Of a DNA stretch of 64,000 nt, positions 49,879-57,825 are shown piece after piece; position 1 is the first letter of the stretch; every line of letters starts with the position of its first letter. The DNA comes from an uncultured Prevotella sp. Lineage in GTDB: Bacteria > Bacteroidota > Bacteroidia > Bacteroidales > Bacteroidaceae. The stretch lies in the NCBI GenBank assembly GCA_900551055.1, contig URUK01000010.1, positions 11,687 through 75,686 of the forward strand, written 5' to 3'. Under the pieces are notes generated by a model that was given only the letters and a program-made list of their open reading frames with translations, was not told where the DNA came from and ran no database searches. The translations under genes and the position numbers were made by a program.

Positions 49879-49910
49879 CAAAGATAACGCTTTTTCCCAA
49901 ACTTCCAAAA
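49879..49910 (-). promoter_or_regulatory. Promoter of tRNA-Cys
   Basis: On the minus strand TATCTTTG (49879-49886) and TTTTG (49906-49910) are 19 bases apart. The tRNA begins 18 bases downstream of the -7 box. Confidence 0.82.
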
Positions 49911-50028
49911 TTTTTTGACGGAAAATTGCCGGCAACGGGAAAAACAAAATTATAAAGTATAGAGGCATAGCCCACATCAGTTGTATGTATTATGTTGATG
50001 TTAACTTGAAAAAATCACCGTTCAATTA

Positions 50029-50058
50029 TTGTTTCTTGACATAAAAGCCGTATATTTG
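50029..50058 (+). promoter_or_regulatory. Promoter of the DnaB-like gene
   Basis: TTG (50029-50031) and TATATTTG followed by CA (50051-50058) are 19 bases apart. The leader is about 105 bases. Confidence 0.7.
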
Positions 50059-50171
50059 CAACTTTATGTTAGTGTATGGATTATTGCTTTGGACGTGCAA
50101 TATGATTTTAACCGTATTACTAAAATAAGTCTGGGTTTGGGGATGAAAACACAATATAAAAATTTCTTATT

Positions 50172-51125
50172 ATGATACAATGCCAACACATCAGCAAATT
50201 GCTGGATAATCATGCCGATGAAAGAAGGCATGGCTGCAATGTCATCAGCACAGGTATAAAGCCATTAGACAGGGTTATCGGAGGTTTCCAGTCGGGAGAG
50301 TTAGTTACAATAGCAGGCCGGCCCTTGATGGGCAAGACGGAATTATGCCTGCACCTAATCCATAGATGGGCTGTGAAGGACAAAATACCAGTAGCCGTTT
50401 ATGACATGGAGGATGGTGACGAAATTTTTGCCAATCAGCTGTTGGCAAATTCTGCCAAATTGCCTTGTCATAAATTAAGGCTTGGTACGGAATTGTCTCC
50501 AGAAGAAAAACATCGGAAGGAGATTGCGATAAAGCAATTATCCGACTCTCCTCTATATTTTAACAGCTCATACATAGACGGAGAGATGAGCATGGCTCTG
50601 ACGATGGAAAGCCTGTTAAAAAGTATAAGGGATGTTGTAATGAGGCATGGCGTGAAAGTAATCTTTGTTATGGGATTTCAATATTTGTATGAAGGTTGCA
50701 GCACAAACAACATCTACAGGAGACAAGCCTTAGCACTGAAGAACCTTGCCCGTGAGCTGAATGTTATAATCATAGTGTCTTCATTCCTTAACTGGTGTGT
50801 TGACGAAAGGGAAGGCGTGGCAGGCAAGTTTCCACAGCTAAGCGACCTACGGTATGTCGGTGATTTGGATGAGATAAGCGATGTGGTGTTGGGTTTGTTC
50901 AGACCTATAATTTACAATGTTTCCGTAGATGCCAAAGGCGATGACATATCGAAAACATTGTATCTTTCGCTGCTAAAGACAAGTGTTGGCATTGACGGTT
51001 GCGTAATGGACATGGAGATTGACGGGAACACGATGTCAATATGTTGCAAGGACGAGAATTGTTACAGTATGAAATCTTGGCATGACATACCAAATAAGCC
51101 AAAGGATAAAATGGTTTTTGAGTAA
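50172..51125 (+). CDS. Stand-alone DnaB-like RecA-fold ATPase, degenerate Walker B
   Basis: A 317-residue protein covering only the C-terminal motor domain of DnaB-type helicases; the N-terminal hexamer-forming domain is missing. ISTGIKPLDRVIGGFQSGEL and the Walker A segment AGRPLMGKTE (48-57) are close to DnaB, and Glu 80 in VYDMEDG matches the catalytic Glu position. The Walker B segment reads VIFVMGFQYL where DnaB has an Asp (hhhhDYLQ), so Met 167 replaces it. SSFLNWCVDE replaces the usual SQLNR, while LSDLRYVGDLDEISDVVL matches the DnaB SDLR block. DNA unwinding is therefore doubtful. The gene is visibly AT-richer than its neighbours and stands next to a DUF3127 gene. Confidence 0.75.
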   Translation: MIQCQHISKLLDNHADERRHGCNVISTGIKPLDRVIGGFQSGELVTIAGRPLMGKTELCLHLIHRWAVKDKIPVAVYDMEDGDEIFANQLLANSAKLPCHKLRLGTELSPEEKHRKEIAIKQLSDSPLYFNSSYIDGEMSMALTMESLLKSIRDVVMRHGVKVIFVMGFQYLYEGCSTNNIYRRQALALKNLARELNVIIIVSSFLNWCVDEREGVAGKFPQLSDLRYVGDLDEISDVVLGLFRPIIYNVSVDAKGDDISKTLYLSLLKTSVGIDGCVMDMEIDGNTMSICCKDENCYSMKSWHDIPNKPKDKMVFE

Positions 51126-51167
51126 TAAATAGAATAAAGTTAAGTAAAAACATTAAAATCAAGAAAT

Positions 51168-51539
51168 ATGTCATTTGAAGTAAGCGGAAAAATCATTGCC
51201 GTTTTGGATAAAAAGAGCGGTGTATCGAATACAACGGGAAATTCTTGGTTTTCCCAACAATATGTCATTGAAACGCAAGAACAATATCCCAAAAGGCTTT
51301 GCTTTGAAGTGTTTGGTGAAGACAGGATAGCCTCTTTCAACATACAAAATGGAGAGGAGATGACGGTATCTTTTGATATTGACGCAAGGGAATACCAAGG
51401 CCGGTGGTATAACTCACTCAGGGCTTGGAAGGTGGAAAGGGCTAATCCTGTACACAATGTTCAAGCACAAAACGGGACAGATGGAAATGTTCCTTTTGAC
51501 AACCCATTTGGCTCGAATGATGACCTTCCGCCATTCTGA
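51168..51539 (+). CDS. DUF3127 family protein with SSB-like acidic tail
   Basis: A 123-residue protein with a DUF3127 domain (about 1-90), thought to be an OB-like fold related to single-strand binding proteins. FEVSGKIIAVLDKKSG, WFSQQYVIETQEQYPKRLCF and ALREYQGRWYNSL-like DAREYQGRWYNSL are the domain blocks. A flexible linker then leads to the tail NDDLPPF, like the acidic Asp-Asp-x-Pro-Phe tip of bacterial SSB that recruits partner proteins. It begins 42 bases after the DnaB-like gene with no terminator, so they form a two-gene unit. DNA binding is likely but not shown. Confidence 0.75.
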   Translation: MSFEVSGKIIAVLDKKSGVSNTTGNSWFSQQYVIETQEQYPKRLCFEVFGEDRIASFNIQNGEEMTVSFDIDAREYQGRWYNSLRAWKVERANPVHNVQAQNGTDGNVPFDNPFGSNDDLPPF

Positions 51540-51665
51540 ATGCCTGATTGTTGAGATATTGGCTAACGTGAGTTCGACGAAATTAAATAAAATATAAAAG
51601 ATGTTCTGACTGCCACTTGCATCATTCTTATTTTCGTTGAACTTACTCATCTGCCTTTTTGAGTA

Positions 51666-51791
51666 ACCCAAAGGACAACTTGCTGCTTCTTTTAGAAGCA
51701 AATTGGGTGTCCAAAATGGGGTAACCCGTTGGCTCATTAGGGAGTTTTTAGCATGAGCGAAGCGGTGCGTGAAGAAAACGCCCTAATGAGC
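51666..51791. other. Cluster of compact inverted repeats, unexplained
   Basis: TGCTTCT/AGAAGCA (7 bp, 3-base loop at 51684-51700) is embedded between ACCCAA and TTGGGT and between AGGAC and GTCC. The latter two pairings cross, as in a pseudoknot. Downstream GCTCATTAGGG (51732-51742) and CCCTAATGAGC (51781-51791) are perfect 11-bp arms around 38 bases, followed by TTTT. It could be the end of the preceding operon or a remnant of a mobile element. Confidence 0.5.
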
Positions 51792-51846
51792 TTTTAGGGT
51801 GTGTTTATACAGAACCTATATATGTATAGAGAGAAAGTTATTGAGA

Positions 51847-52070
51847 TCATGCGTTTCATCCGTCACCTGTCACATCGTGGCGTAAAGCATTGATATTCAG
51901 TGCTATGCGTTGTGACAGATGGTGATGTGTAATCCGTCACATCCGTCATGAGGCTTCTATAACATGCGGACTGTGACGGATGTATAAAATCATCTGTCAT
52001 AGTCTAATTCATTGATTGTCAATGCGTTATGTTACGGGATGACAGATGACGGATGATTTGCAAATTTCTT
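51847..52070. repeat. Phrase-type repeat region built on TGACGGATG
   Basis: Variants of CATCCGTCA, CATCTGTCA and their complements TGACGGATG and TGACAGATG occur about ten times in both orientations. No open frame or promoter is seen. Together with the array that follows, it fills the 51540-52217 gap. Confidence 0.65.
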
Positions 52071-52118
52071 TTCTCTTTTTATTTATATCGTGTCAGAGTC
52101 ATTGCATCTTACGGATGC

Positions 52119-52206
52119 TAAAAGACGGCCTTTTGCGTTGCAAAAGGCCGTCTTTTACACGGTGAAAGGTCATCTCCTGCCTTTCAAAATGCCGTCTTTT
52201 ATTTGT
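52119..52206. repeat. 22-base-period array H, four units
   Basis: Units start at 52119, 52141, 52163 and 52185. Units 1 and 2 make a perfect 18-bp stem (TAAAAGACGGCCTTTTGC and complement) with loop GTT. It lies just downstream of the fbp stop and can act as its terminator. Confidence 0.85.
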
Positions 52207-52217
52207 GTATGTTTTTC

Positions 52218-54203
52218 TTACCGCCTTTCTTTAATGAAGCCGTGGCGGTATGCGTAGAGCAGCTTTTCAAGGTCGGCAATCTGTTTTTTCAGTTCCTTGC
52301 CTATGTCGGTGTCGGCCACGAGCATGCGGTGTGTCGACATTTCGACAATTTGCGTGGTGCTTTTGATGTCGGAACCGCGCAGGATCGCGTCCTCGGTGCT
52401 TGTGAAGGGCTCGTGCTGTACAAGCTGGAAGCCGCGGCTATGGTAGACAAGCGTGTATCCGGCAATGCCTGTCTCGGCATGGTATGCCTGGGAGAAGCCG
52501 CCGTCAATCACCATCAGCTTGCCGTTGGCTTTTATCGGGTTTTCCCCACTTGCCGCGTGTACGGGCACGTGGCCGTTGATTATGTGGCGGTTGCCGCCGG
52601 TCACGCCGAACGCGTCGAGGATCAGGTCGCATATCTTCTCGTCGTCGCGCAGTTTGAAATAGTTGCCCTTCTCTTCCTTGAACGTGCTTTTGTCTGACAG
52701 GAAGTAGCGTTCGAACGTGGCCATCTTAGACTTGTCGAAGAGCACGGAGTCGCGCCCGCACCACAGGTACAGGAAGTAGTCGATGGCGAAGAGCTTGTCT
52801 TGCGGTTCGGTGTCGTTCTGGAACGCGCTGCGGATGACGCGGTCGATGCGGTTCATTAGTTCGCGCCCCTTGAACTTCATTCCGTTGTAAAGCTCCACGT
52901 CTTTCAGGCTACCGTCGGCGTTGAGCGGCACGGAGGCGTGGAACAGCAGGTTGTCGTTGATGATGTTGTACAGCGAGCCGTGGCCGAGCATGATGCGGAT
53001 GTGCTTGTGCAGCTTCTCGTTGACCGTGAATGAGTGGCGCAGGCGGCCTATGAGCGTCTTTTCCTCGGGCGTGAGGCGGTAGGGATCTTCGGGGCTTACG
53101 GTGGGGAAGACGCAGCTTTTCATCTTGTATTCCCTGCCGTCTATGGTGCATACGCCCCTGCAGTAGTCGATGTGCTCGAGCAGCAGACGGTCGGCCATGC
53201 CCCATTCGGGGTGGCGCTTTATGACCTCCGCCTCCGTCTTGAACTGTATCACGGTTATGGCTTTGTGCATCTGTGCCGTCAGCCGGCGTGTCTTGTCGTC
53301 GATGTCGGCGCTGCCGCCGTTGGTCTTCGGCATGAATTCCTCGCAGGGGTCGTCGGCGTAATGCTCCATGGCGAATGTGGCCAGTGGCACGAGGTTGATG
53401 CCGTAGCCCTCCTCGATGGTGGCTAGATTGGCGTAGCGCAGCGACAGGCGGATGACGTTGCAGATGCAGGCCTCGTTGCCGGCGCATGCTCCCATCCACA
53501 GGATGTCGTGGTTGCCCCACTGGATGTCCCAGTTGTGGTAGCCGCTTAGTATGTCCATGATGACGTGCGCACCGGGGCCGCGGTCGTAAACGTCGCCGAG
53601 GATGTGGAGCATGTCTATGGCGAGTCTCTGTATTACGTGGGCTATGGCTATGATGAAGTCGTCGGCGCGCCCGGTGGTTATGATGGTGTCGATGATTACG
53701 TTAACGTATGCGGCCTTGTCGGCGTCGTCGGTGCGCTCGTGCAGCAGTTCCTGTATTATGTAGGAAAAGTCTTCTGGGAGCGACTTGCGCACTTTCGAGC
53801 GCGTGTATTTGCTTGAAACGTCGCGGCATACGCGCACGAGCTGGTGTATCGTCACGTGGTACCAGTCGTTGAGTTCGGGCTCGCCGGCCTTCACCAGTTC
53901 CAGCTTTTCCCCGGGGTAGTATATTAGCGTGCAGAGCTCTTTCTTCTCTGATTCGCGCAGCTCGTTGCCGAATATTTCGTTGACCTTTCTCTTGATGTTG
54001 CCCGAAGCGTTCTTCAGGACATGCTGGAACGACTTGTATTCGCCGTGCAGGTCGGCAAGGAAATGCTCGGTGCCTTTGGGCAGGTTGAGTATGGCCTGCA
54101 GGTTGATGATTTCAGTGCTCGCATCTGCGATTGTCGGAAACGACTGGGACAGCAGGCGCAGATACCTCATGTCGTCCTCTATGTCGCGGAAACCGTTTTT
54201 CAT
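52218..54203 (-). CDS. fbp: Fructose-1,6-bisphosphatase, class III
   Basis: A 661-residue class III FBPase, which dephosphorylates fructose-1,6-bisphosphate in gluconeogenesis. The metallophosphoesterase core is seen as FLADLHGEYKSF, ILGDVYDRGPGAH and QWGNHDILWMGA. The family-specific C-terminal half includes INGHVPVHAASGENPIKANG and VIDGGFSQAYH. Class III enzymes are usual in Firmicutes and Bacteroidetes. Its ATG overlaps the stop of the GT4 gene by 4 bases, so it is translated as the last gene of a minus-strand group. Array H follows the stop. Confidence 0.96.
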   Translation of the reverse strand: MKNGFRDIEDDMRYLRLLSQSFPTIADASTEIINLQAILNLPKGTEHFLADLHGEYKSFQHVLKNASGNIKRKVNEIFGNELRESEKKELCTLIYYPGEKLELVKAGEPELNDWYHVTIHQLVRVCRDVSSKYTRSKVRKSLPEDFSYIIQELLHERTDDADKAAYVNVIIDTIITTGRADDFIIAIAHVIQRLAIDMLHILGDVYDRGPGAHVIMDILSGYHNWDIQWGNHDILWMGACAGNEACICNVIRLSLRYANLATIEEGYGINLVPLATFAMEHYADDPCEEFMPKTNGGSADIDDKTRRLTAQMHKAITVIQFKTEAEVIKRHPEWGMADRLLLEHIDYCRGVCTIDGREYKMKSCVFPTVSPEDPYRLTPEEKTLIGRLRHSFTVNEKLHKHIRIMLGHGSLYNIINDNLLFHASVPLNADGSLKDVELYNGMKFKGRELMNRIDRVIRSAFQNDTEPQDKLFAIDYFLYLWCGRDSVLFDKSKMATFERYFLSDKSTFKEEKGNYFKLRDDEKICDLILDAFGVTGGNRHIINGHVPVHAASGENPIKANGKLMVIDGGFSQAYHAETGIAGYTLVYHSRGFQLVQHEPFTSTEDAILRGSDIKSTTQIVEMSTHRMLVADTDIGKELKKQIADLEKLLYAYRHGFIKERR

Positions 54204-55456
54204 TGTACTTTTGATTTATATAGTTTTTTCCTGATTTTCCCGGTCTTCCTGTCGTCCAACGGGTCGGTGAACATGAAGCCCTCGCTCAGGCGGTATCTTT
54301 CTTTCATTATCTGCAGCAGGCGTGCCGCGTCGCCGAGAAGCCCCAAATCCCGTAATTTGCCGCTGACAAGCCCCTCGTCGTATTCATTTGTTTCAAGTGT
54401 CTTGCACATCTCAGCGAGGTCGGCCCTGCGTACGGTTGCGTTCACGGTCTTGTGCAGTACGGTGGCAATAAGCGCGCAAAGCTCCTTCTCGAAGGGCGGC
54501 ATGCTGCTGTCTGACTGTATCTTCCTGGCCTTTGACTTGCTGCGGCGCCTTTCAGTGCCATGGGCGGCATTGCGAGCGTCGGGCATGAACCTGTCAATCT
54601 TTCCTACCTCTATGGTTGGCATCGCGGCGCCGGCGGTCTTTGCTCCTGCCTTTACATAATCCAATATGCCTTCGTCCGACGAGTGCAGGAAGATGCGTCT
54701 CCATGATTTTCCGTCCATCGATTCCGCCAGTGCGGCGTCTTCCGCCGTGAACGGTATGCCGGCATTGCCGTGCGGACGGCCAAGCGCCAGGAGCAAGTCT
54801 TCCATGTGCCGCTCGTCGTCGTCCATGCTGTAGAACGGGAAACTGTCAACCGTTTTCTGGTAAAGCGCCAGTAGCCTGCGGCTCATGTCGTTGGCGTTTG
54901 TCCCCCAAGATATGTTGAACGGCTTGACGATTGTGCACCTTTTGTTGAGCGGAAGACCGCCTTTCGGACGGTAAAGGGCGGTAAATGACAGAAAGTTTGA
55001 ATATTCCTGCGTCGTCACGAAATGCAACGCTCCGGCATCGGCCAGCATACGCTGCCGGTGGAGCAGCAGTTTCGGCAGTTTCTGCAGCCGGTATCCTTGC
55101 CTCATGTGCCATTTGTCAAGCTTGTGGTCGAGGGTCATTACGGTAGGGATATGCTGCCTGGCGCACTCTTTGAACAGTTTGTAGGCCTGCGTTTCCCATA
55201 AGGCGTGGATGTGTACTATATCCGGTTTGCACTGCGACAATGTATTTGCAAAAAAGCTGCGCATGTTCCGCCGAAGCGTATGGGGAGGGGAGTATGTCTT
55301 TATTGTTGCGTTTTCAAAGTGAATGCCGGTTTTGTCCAACGTCAGTACATGTACTTCCGCACTGTTTGCCATGGCTTCTAATAAAGCCGTCTTGTATTTC
55401 AAGGATGCCGAGCTTTTTATGGCGTTTAGGTCGGGTATGAAATGCAGTACAACCAT
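54200..55456 (-). CDS. GT4-like glycosyltransferase N-domain with novel C-terminal extension
   Basis: A 418-residue protein. The first ~200 residues look like the N-terminal half of a GT-B family 4 enzyme (VLHFIPDLNAIKSSASLKYK, then CKPDIVHIHALWETQAYKLF and TVMTLDHKLDKWHM). The expected second Rossmann half with its E-x7-E donor site is not seen. Instead the C-terminal ~200 residues are helical and charged (GTERRRSKSKARK, then MPPFEKELCALIATVLHKTV), of no family I recognise. The end overlaps fbp by 4 bases and its start lies 5 bases after the GT2 gene. The loss of the donor domain makes enzymatic function uncertain. Confidence 0.7.
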   Translation of the reverse strand: MVVLHFIPDLNAIKSSASLKYKTALLEAMANSAEVHVLTLDKTGIHFENATIKTYSPPHTLRRNMRSFFANTLSQCKPDIVHIHALWETQAYKLFKECARQHIPTVMTLDHKLDKWHMRQGYRLQKLPKLLLHRQRMLADAGALHFVTTQEYSNFLSFTALYRPKGGLPLNKRCTIVKPFNISWGTNANDMSRRLLALYQKTVDSFPFYSMDDDERHMEDLLLALGRPHGNAGIPFTAEDAALAESMDGKSWRRIFLHSSDEGILDYVKAGAKTAGAAMPTIEVGKIDRFMPDARNAAHGTERRRSKSKARKIQSDSSMPPFEKELCALIATVLHKTVNATVRRADLAEMCKTLETNEYDEGLVSGKLRDLGLLGDAARLLQIMKERYRLSEGFMFTDPLDDRKTGKIRKKLYKSKVQ

Positions 55457-55461
55457 AAGGC

Positions 55462-56604
55462 TTATGATTTGTGGCTTATGAACTCATATTTGTCTGAAAA
55501 CATGTAGGCGGCAGCATATCTGAGGTTTTGCCAAACCAGGCGGATTTCAAACGGCATGACTTTCCACGGAGCAACGGCGATGCCGAATGGGCGCATCGCT
55601 TTCCTTGCGTTAAGTGTTCTGGATACGCATGGCGACAGCAGTGCGAGGACGGAAAATGCCAATATGAGCCAGTAATGGAATATCGCCGAGAACACTATTG
55701 CCGCAACGCTTGCCAGCAAACAGGCATGAAGCGAGAGCATGTCAACGTTGAAACGGCACCTGTGGGCGAGGCTTCTTGACAGGTGACGGCGCGTTTCGCG
55801 GTAAAATACGTTCGTGTTCCGCCATTCTTTTTTTGTCGGGGATGCTTCAAGAACGAAACTTTCCGGGCTTAATTCTACTGCCGTCTTGCCGTCGGCGGCA
55901 TATTTATTGACAAGGAAGTCGTATTCGCCGCGAAGGTATTTCAAGTTGCCTTGGAAGCCGTTGCCGTCCATGAATATGCTTTTCCTGAACATGAGGTTTT
56001 TCCCTTCCATACCGTAAGCCCTCCCTCTCAGGGTTTCATGCAGGAGTGAATATTGTCGGTGGAAGCGGTAAAATATTTTGAAGTCTCCGGCTTCACCCAC
56101 GTAGTTGCCATACCCGGCCACCATGTTGATGCCCTTTCCGCAATGTTGCGCCATGCAGCTTATCCAATGGCATGATGCCGGACGGCAAGTGGCGTCGGTC
56201 AACAACACCCATTCGTTCTTGGCAGCCTTTACCCCAAGCGTTATTGCGAGCTTGCGCCTGCTCATGTATCGTGACGTGTCCGGGACGAAGGTAGAATACA
56301 GGTTGGGGTGGCTTCCATACTGTTTCAATACGTCTTCGGTGCCGTCATCGTCTTTCTCGACAGCCACTATCACCTCGTAGCCGGCAGGGTAGTCCTGAGA
56401 GAGGAATGCTTGCAGGTTCTTGCTCAGTTCGTTTGCGTTGTTGTCTGCAATGATTACGACCGAAACAGGCTGGCTTTCAACGTCTTCCAATGGCTTGCCT
56501 TCATTTGGAGACACCTTCCTGAAGAAGCTGTCGGCGAATGAAGACAATACAGCCAAAACGGTAAGAACCAAACAAACGGTAATGGTTATAGTGTCGAAAA
56601 TCAT
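55462..56604 (-). CDS. Membrane-bound glycosyltransferase family 2
   Basis: A 380-residue GT2 enzyme with an N-terminal membrane helix (about 5-25) and two further helices near residue 295-340. The catalytic domain shows VSVVIIADNNANELSKNL, YEVIVAVEKDDDGTEDVL and EWVLLTDATCRPAS, where the DxT replaces the usual DxD. NVFYRETRRHLSRSLAHRCR matches the acceptor-side region. The layout resembles processive synthases but is shorter. It is read between lysA and the GT4-like gene, 46 and 5 bases apart. The product is probably a surface glycan. Confidence 0.82.
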   Translation of the reverse strand: MIFDTITITVCLVLTVLAVLSSFADSFFRKVSPNEGKPLEDVESQPVSVVIIADNNANELSKNLQAFLSQDYPAGYEVIVAVEKDDDGTEDVLKQYGSHPNLYSTFVPDTSRYMSRRKLAITLGVKAAKNEWVLLTDATCRPASCHWISCMAQHCGKGINMVAGYGNYVGEAGDFKIFYRFHRQYSLLHETLRGRAYGMEGKNLMFRKSIFMDGNGFQGNLKYLRGEYDFLVNKYAADGKTAVELSPESFVLEASPTKKEWRNTNVFYRETRRHLSRSLAHRCRFNVDMLSLHACLLASVAAIVFSAIFHYWLILAFSVLALLSPCVSRTLNARKAMRPFGIAVAPWKVMPFEIRLVWQNLRYAAAYMFSDKYEFISHKS

Positions 56605-56650
56605 ATTTGTGTCACTTTTTCATGGGCTGCTTTGCTTGGCGTTTGCGGCC

Positions 56651-57811
56651 TCATCTCATATCTTCTGTTATGTAGCCCTTTGGCAACGGACGGCAATTAT
56701 AGCATGAAGCCATGACCTCTCCATAGGCCCCGGCCGAACGGATAGCCACAATGTCGCCGCGATGGCATTCGTTCAAGTCGACCGCCTTGGCGAAGACATC
56801 GCTCGATTCGCAAATCGGCCCGACCACATCGTAGGTCTTTGCCGCACCGTCGCTTGACAGGTTTTCAATCTTGTGGTATGCCTGATACAGCGCGGGGCGT
56901 ATTAGGTCGGTCATTCCTGCGTCAATGATGGCAAATTGCTTCACTGCGCCTTGCTTGACATACAGCACTCTTGAGATAAGCGAACCGCACTGTCCTACGA
57001 CGGAACGGCCCAGCTCAAAATGCAGCGTCTGCCCTTTGCGCAGTTTCAGGTGGCGTGCGAAAGTGTCGAAATATGATTTGAAATCGGGCACTGGCACTTT
57101 GTTTGGATGAGTATAGTCAATCCCCAATCCTCCGCCTACATTTATGTGTCCAACGGATATATGGTGGGCTTCGAGCTGGTTCTGCAAGTCGTTTATACGG
57201 TTGCAAAGGGCAACGTAATCACCCATGTCGAGGATTTGTGAGCCGATATGGAAATGCAATCCTATGAATTTAACATTCTTCATTGATTGTGCTTTCTCTA
57301 TGACGCTTTCCATATCGTTCATTGCGATGCCGAATTTGTTTTCGGCAAGTCCTGTCGTAATGTTTGCATGGGTGTGTGCCCCGACATTGGGGTTTATACG
57401 GAATGCCACACTGGCCGTTTTGCCCTTGCGCCCGGCCAATTCGTTTATCACGTCAAGTTCGGGAACACTCTCCACATTGAAGCAGAAAATATCCTTGTCT
57501 ATGCCTATGTTTATCTCCTTGTCGCTCTTTCCAACTCCGGCAAAGACTATTTTGTTTCCGGGGGAACCGGCATTGACAGCTGCCATTATTTCACCCCCGC
57601 TTACGCAGTCTGCGCCGAGTCCTGCTTGGCATATTATGTTAAGCAGTTTCGGATTGGCATTCGCCTTTATGGCATAGTGAACGTGAAAGCCCTCATGTTT
57701 GCCGGCCTCTTTGTTTATTTCGCGCAGGGTTGTGCGTAGCAGGTCGGTGTCATAATAATAAAATGGTGTATCTGTTTCTTTGAATTTGTCTATCGGAAAT
57801 ACGCCTTTCAT
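56651..57811 (-). CDS. lysA: Diaminopimelate decarboxylase
   Basis: A 386-residue PLP enzyme that makes L-lysine from meso-diaminopimelate. HYAIKANANP holds the PLP Lys 49. LHFHIGSQI, NVGGGLGIDY and ELGRSVVGQCG are phosphate- and substrate-binding blocks, and GPICESSDVFA carries the active-site Cys from the partner subunit. It begins 14 bases after lysC on the same strand, so both are co-transcribed and form the first and last steps of the pathway. Confidence 0.96.
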   Translation of the reverse strand: MKGVFPIDKFKETDTPFYYYDTDLLRTTLREINKEAGKHEGFHVHYAIKANANPKLLNIICQAGLGADCVSGGEIMAAVNAGSPGNKIVFAGVGKSDKEINIGIDKDIFCFNVESVPELDVINELAGRKGKTASVAFRINPNVGAHTHANITTGLAENKFGIAMNDMESVIEKAQSMKNVKFIGLHFHIGSQILDMGDYVALCNRINDLQNQLEAHHISVGHINVGGGLGIDYTHPNKVPVPDFKSYFDTFARHLKLRKGQTLHFELGRSVVGQCGSLISRVLYVKQGAVKQFAIIDAGMTDLIRPALYQAYHKIENLSSDGAAKTYDVVGPICESSDVFAKAVDLNECHRGDIVAIRSAGAYGEVMASCYNCRPLPKGYITEDMR

Positions 57812-57825
57812 TTTGCAATCCTCAT

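Noticed and set aside
49790..52206. tRNA-Cys as the attachment site of an integrated island carrying the DnaB-like module
   Set aside because: The module lies on the 5' side of the tRNA, no integrase is present, and I found no direct repeat of the tRNA 3' end.
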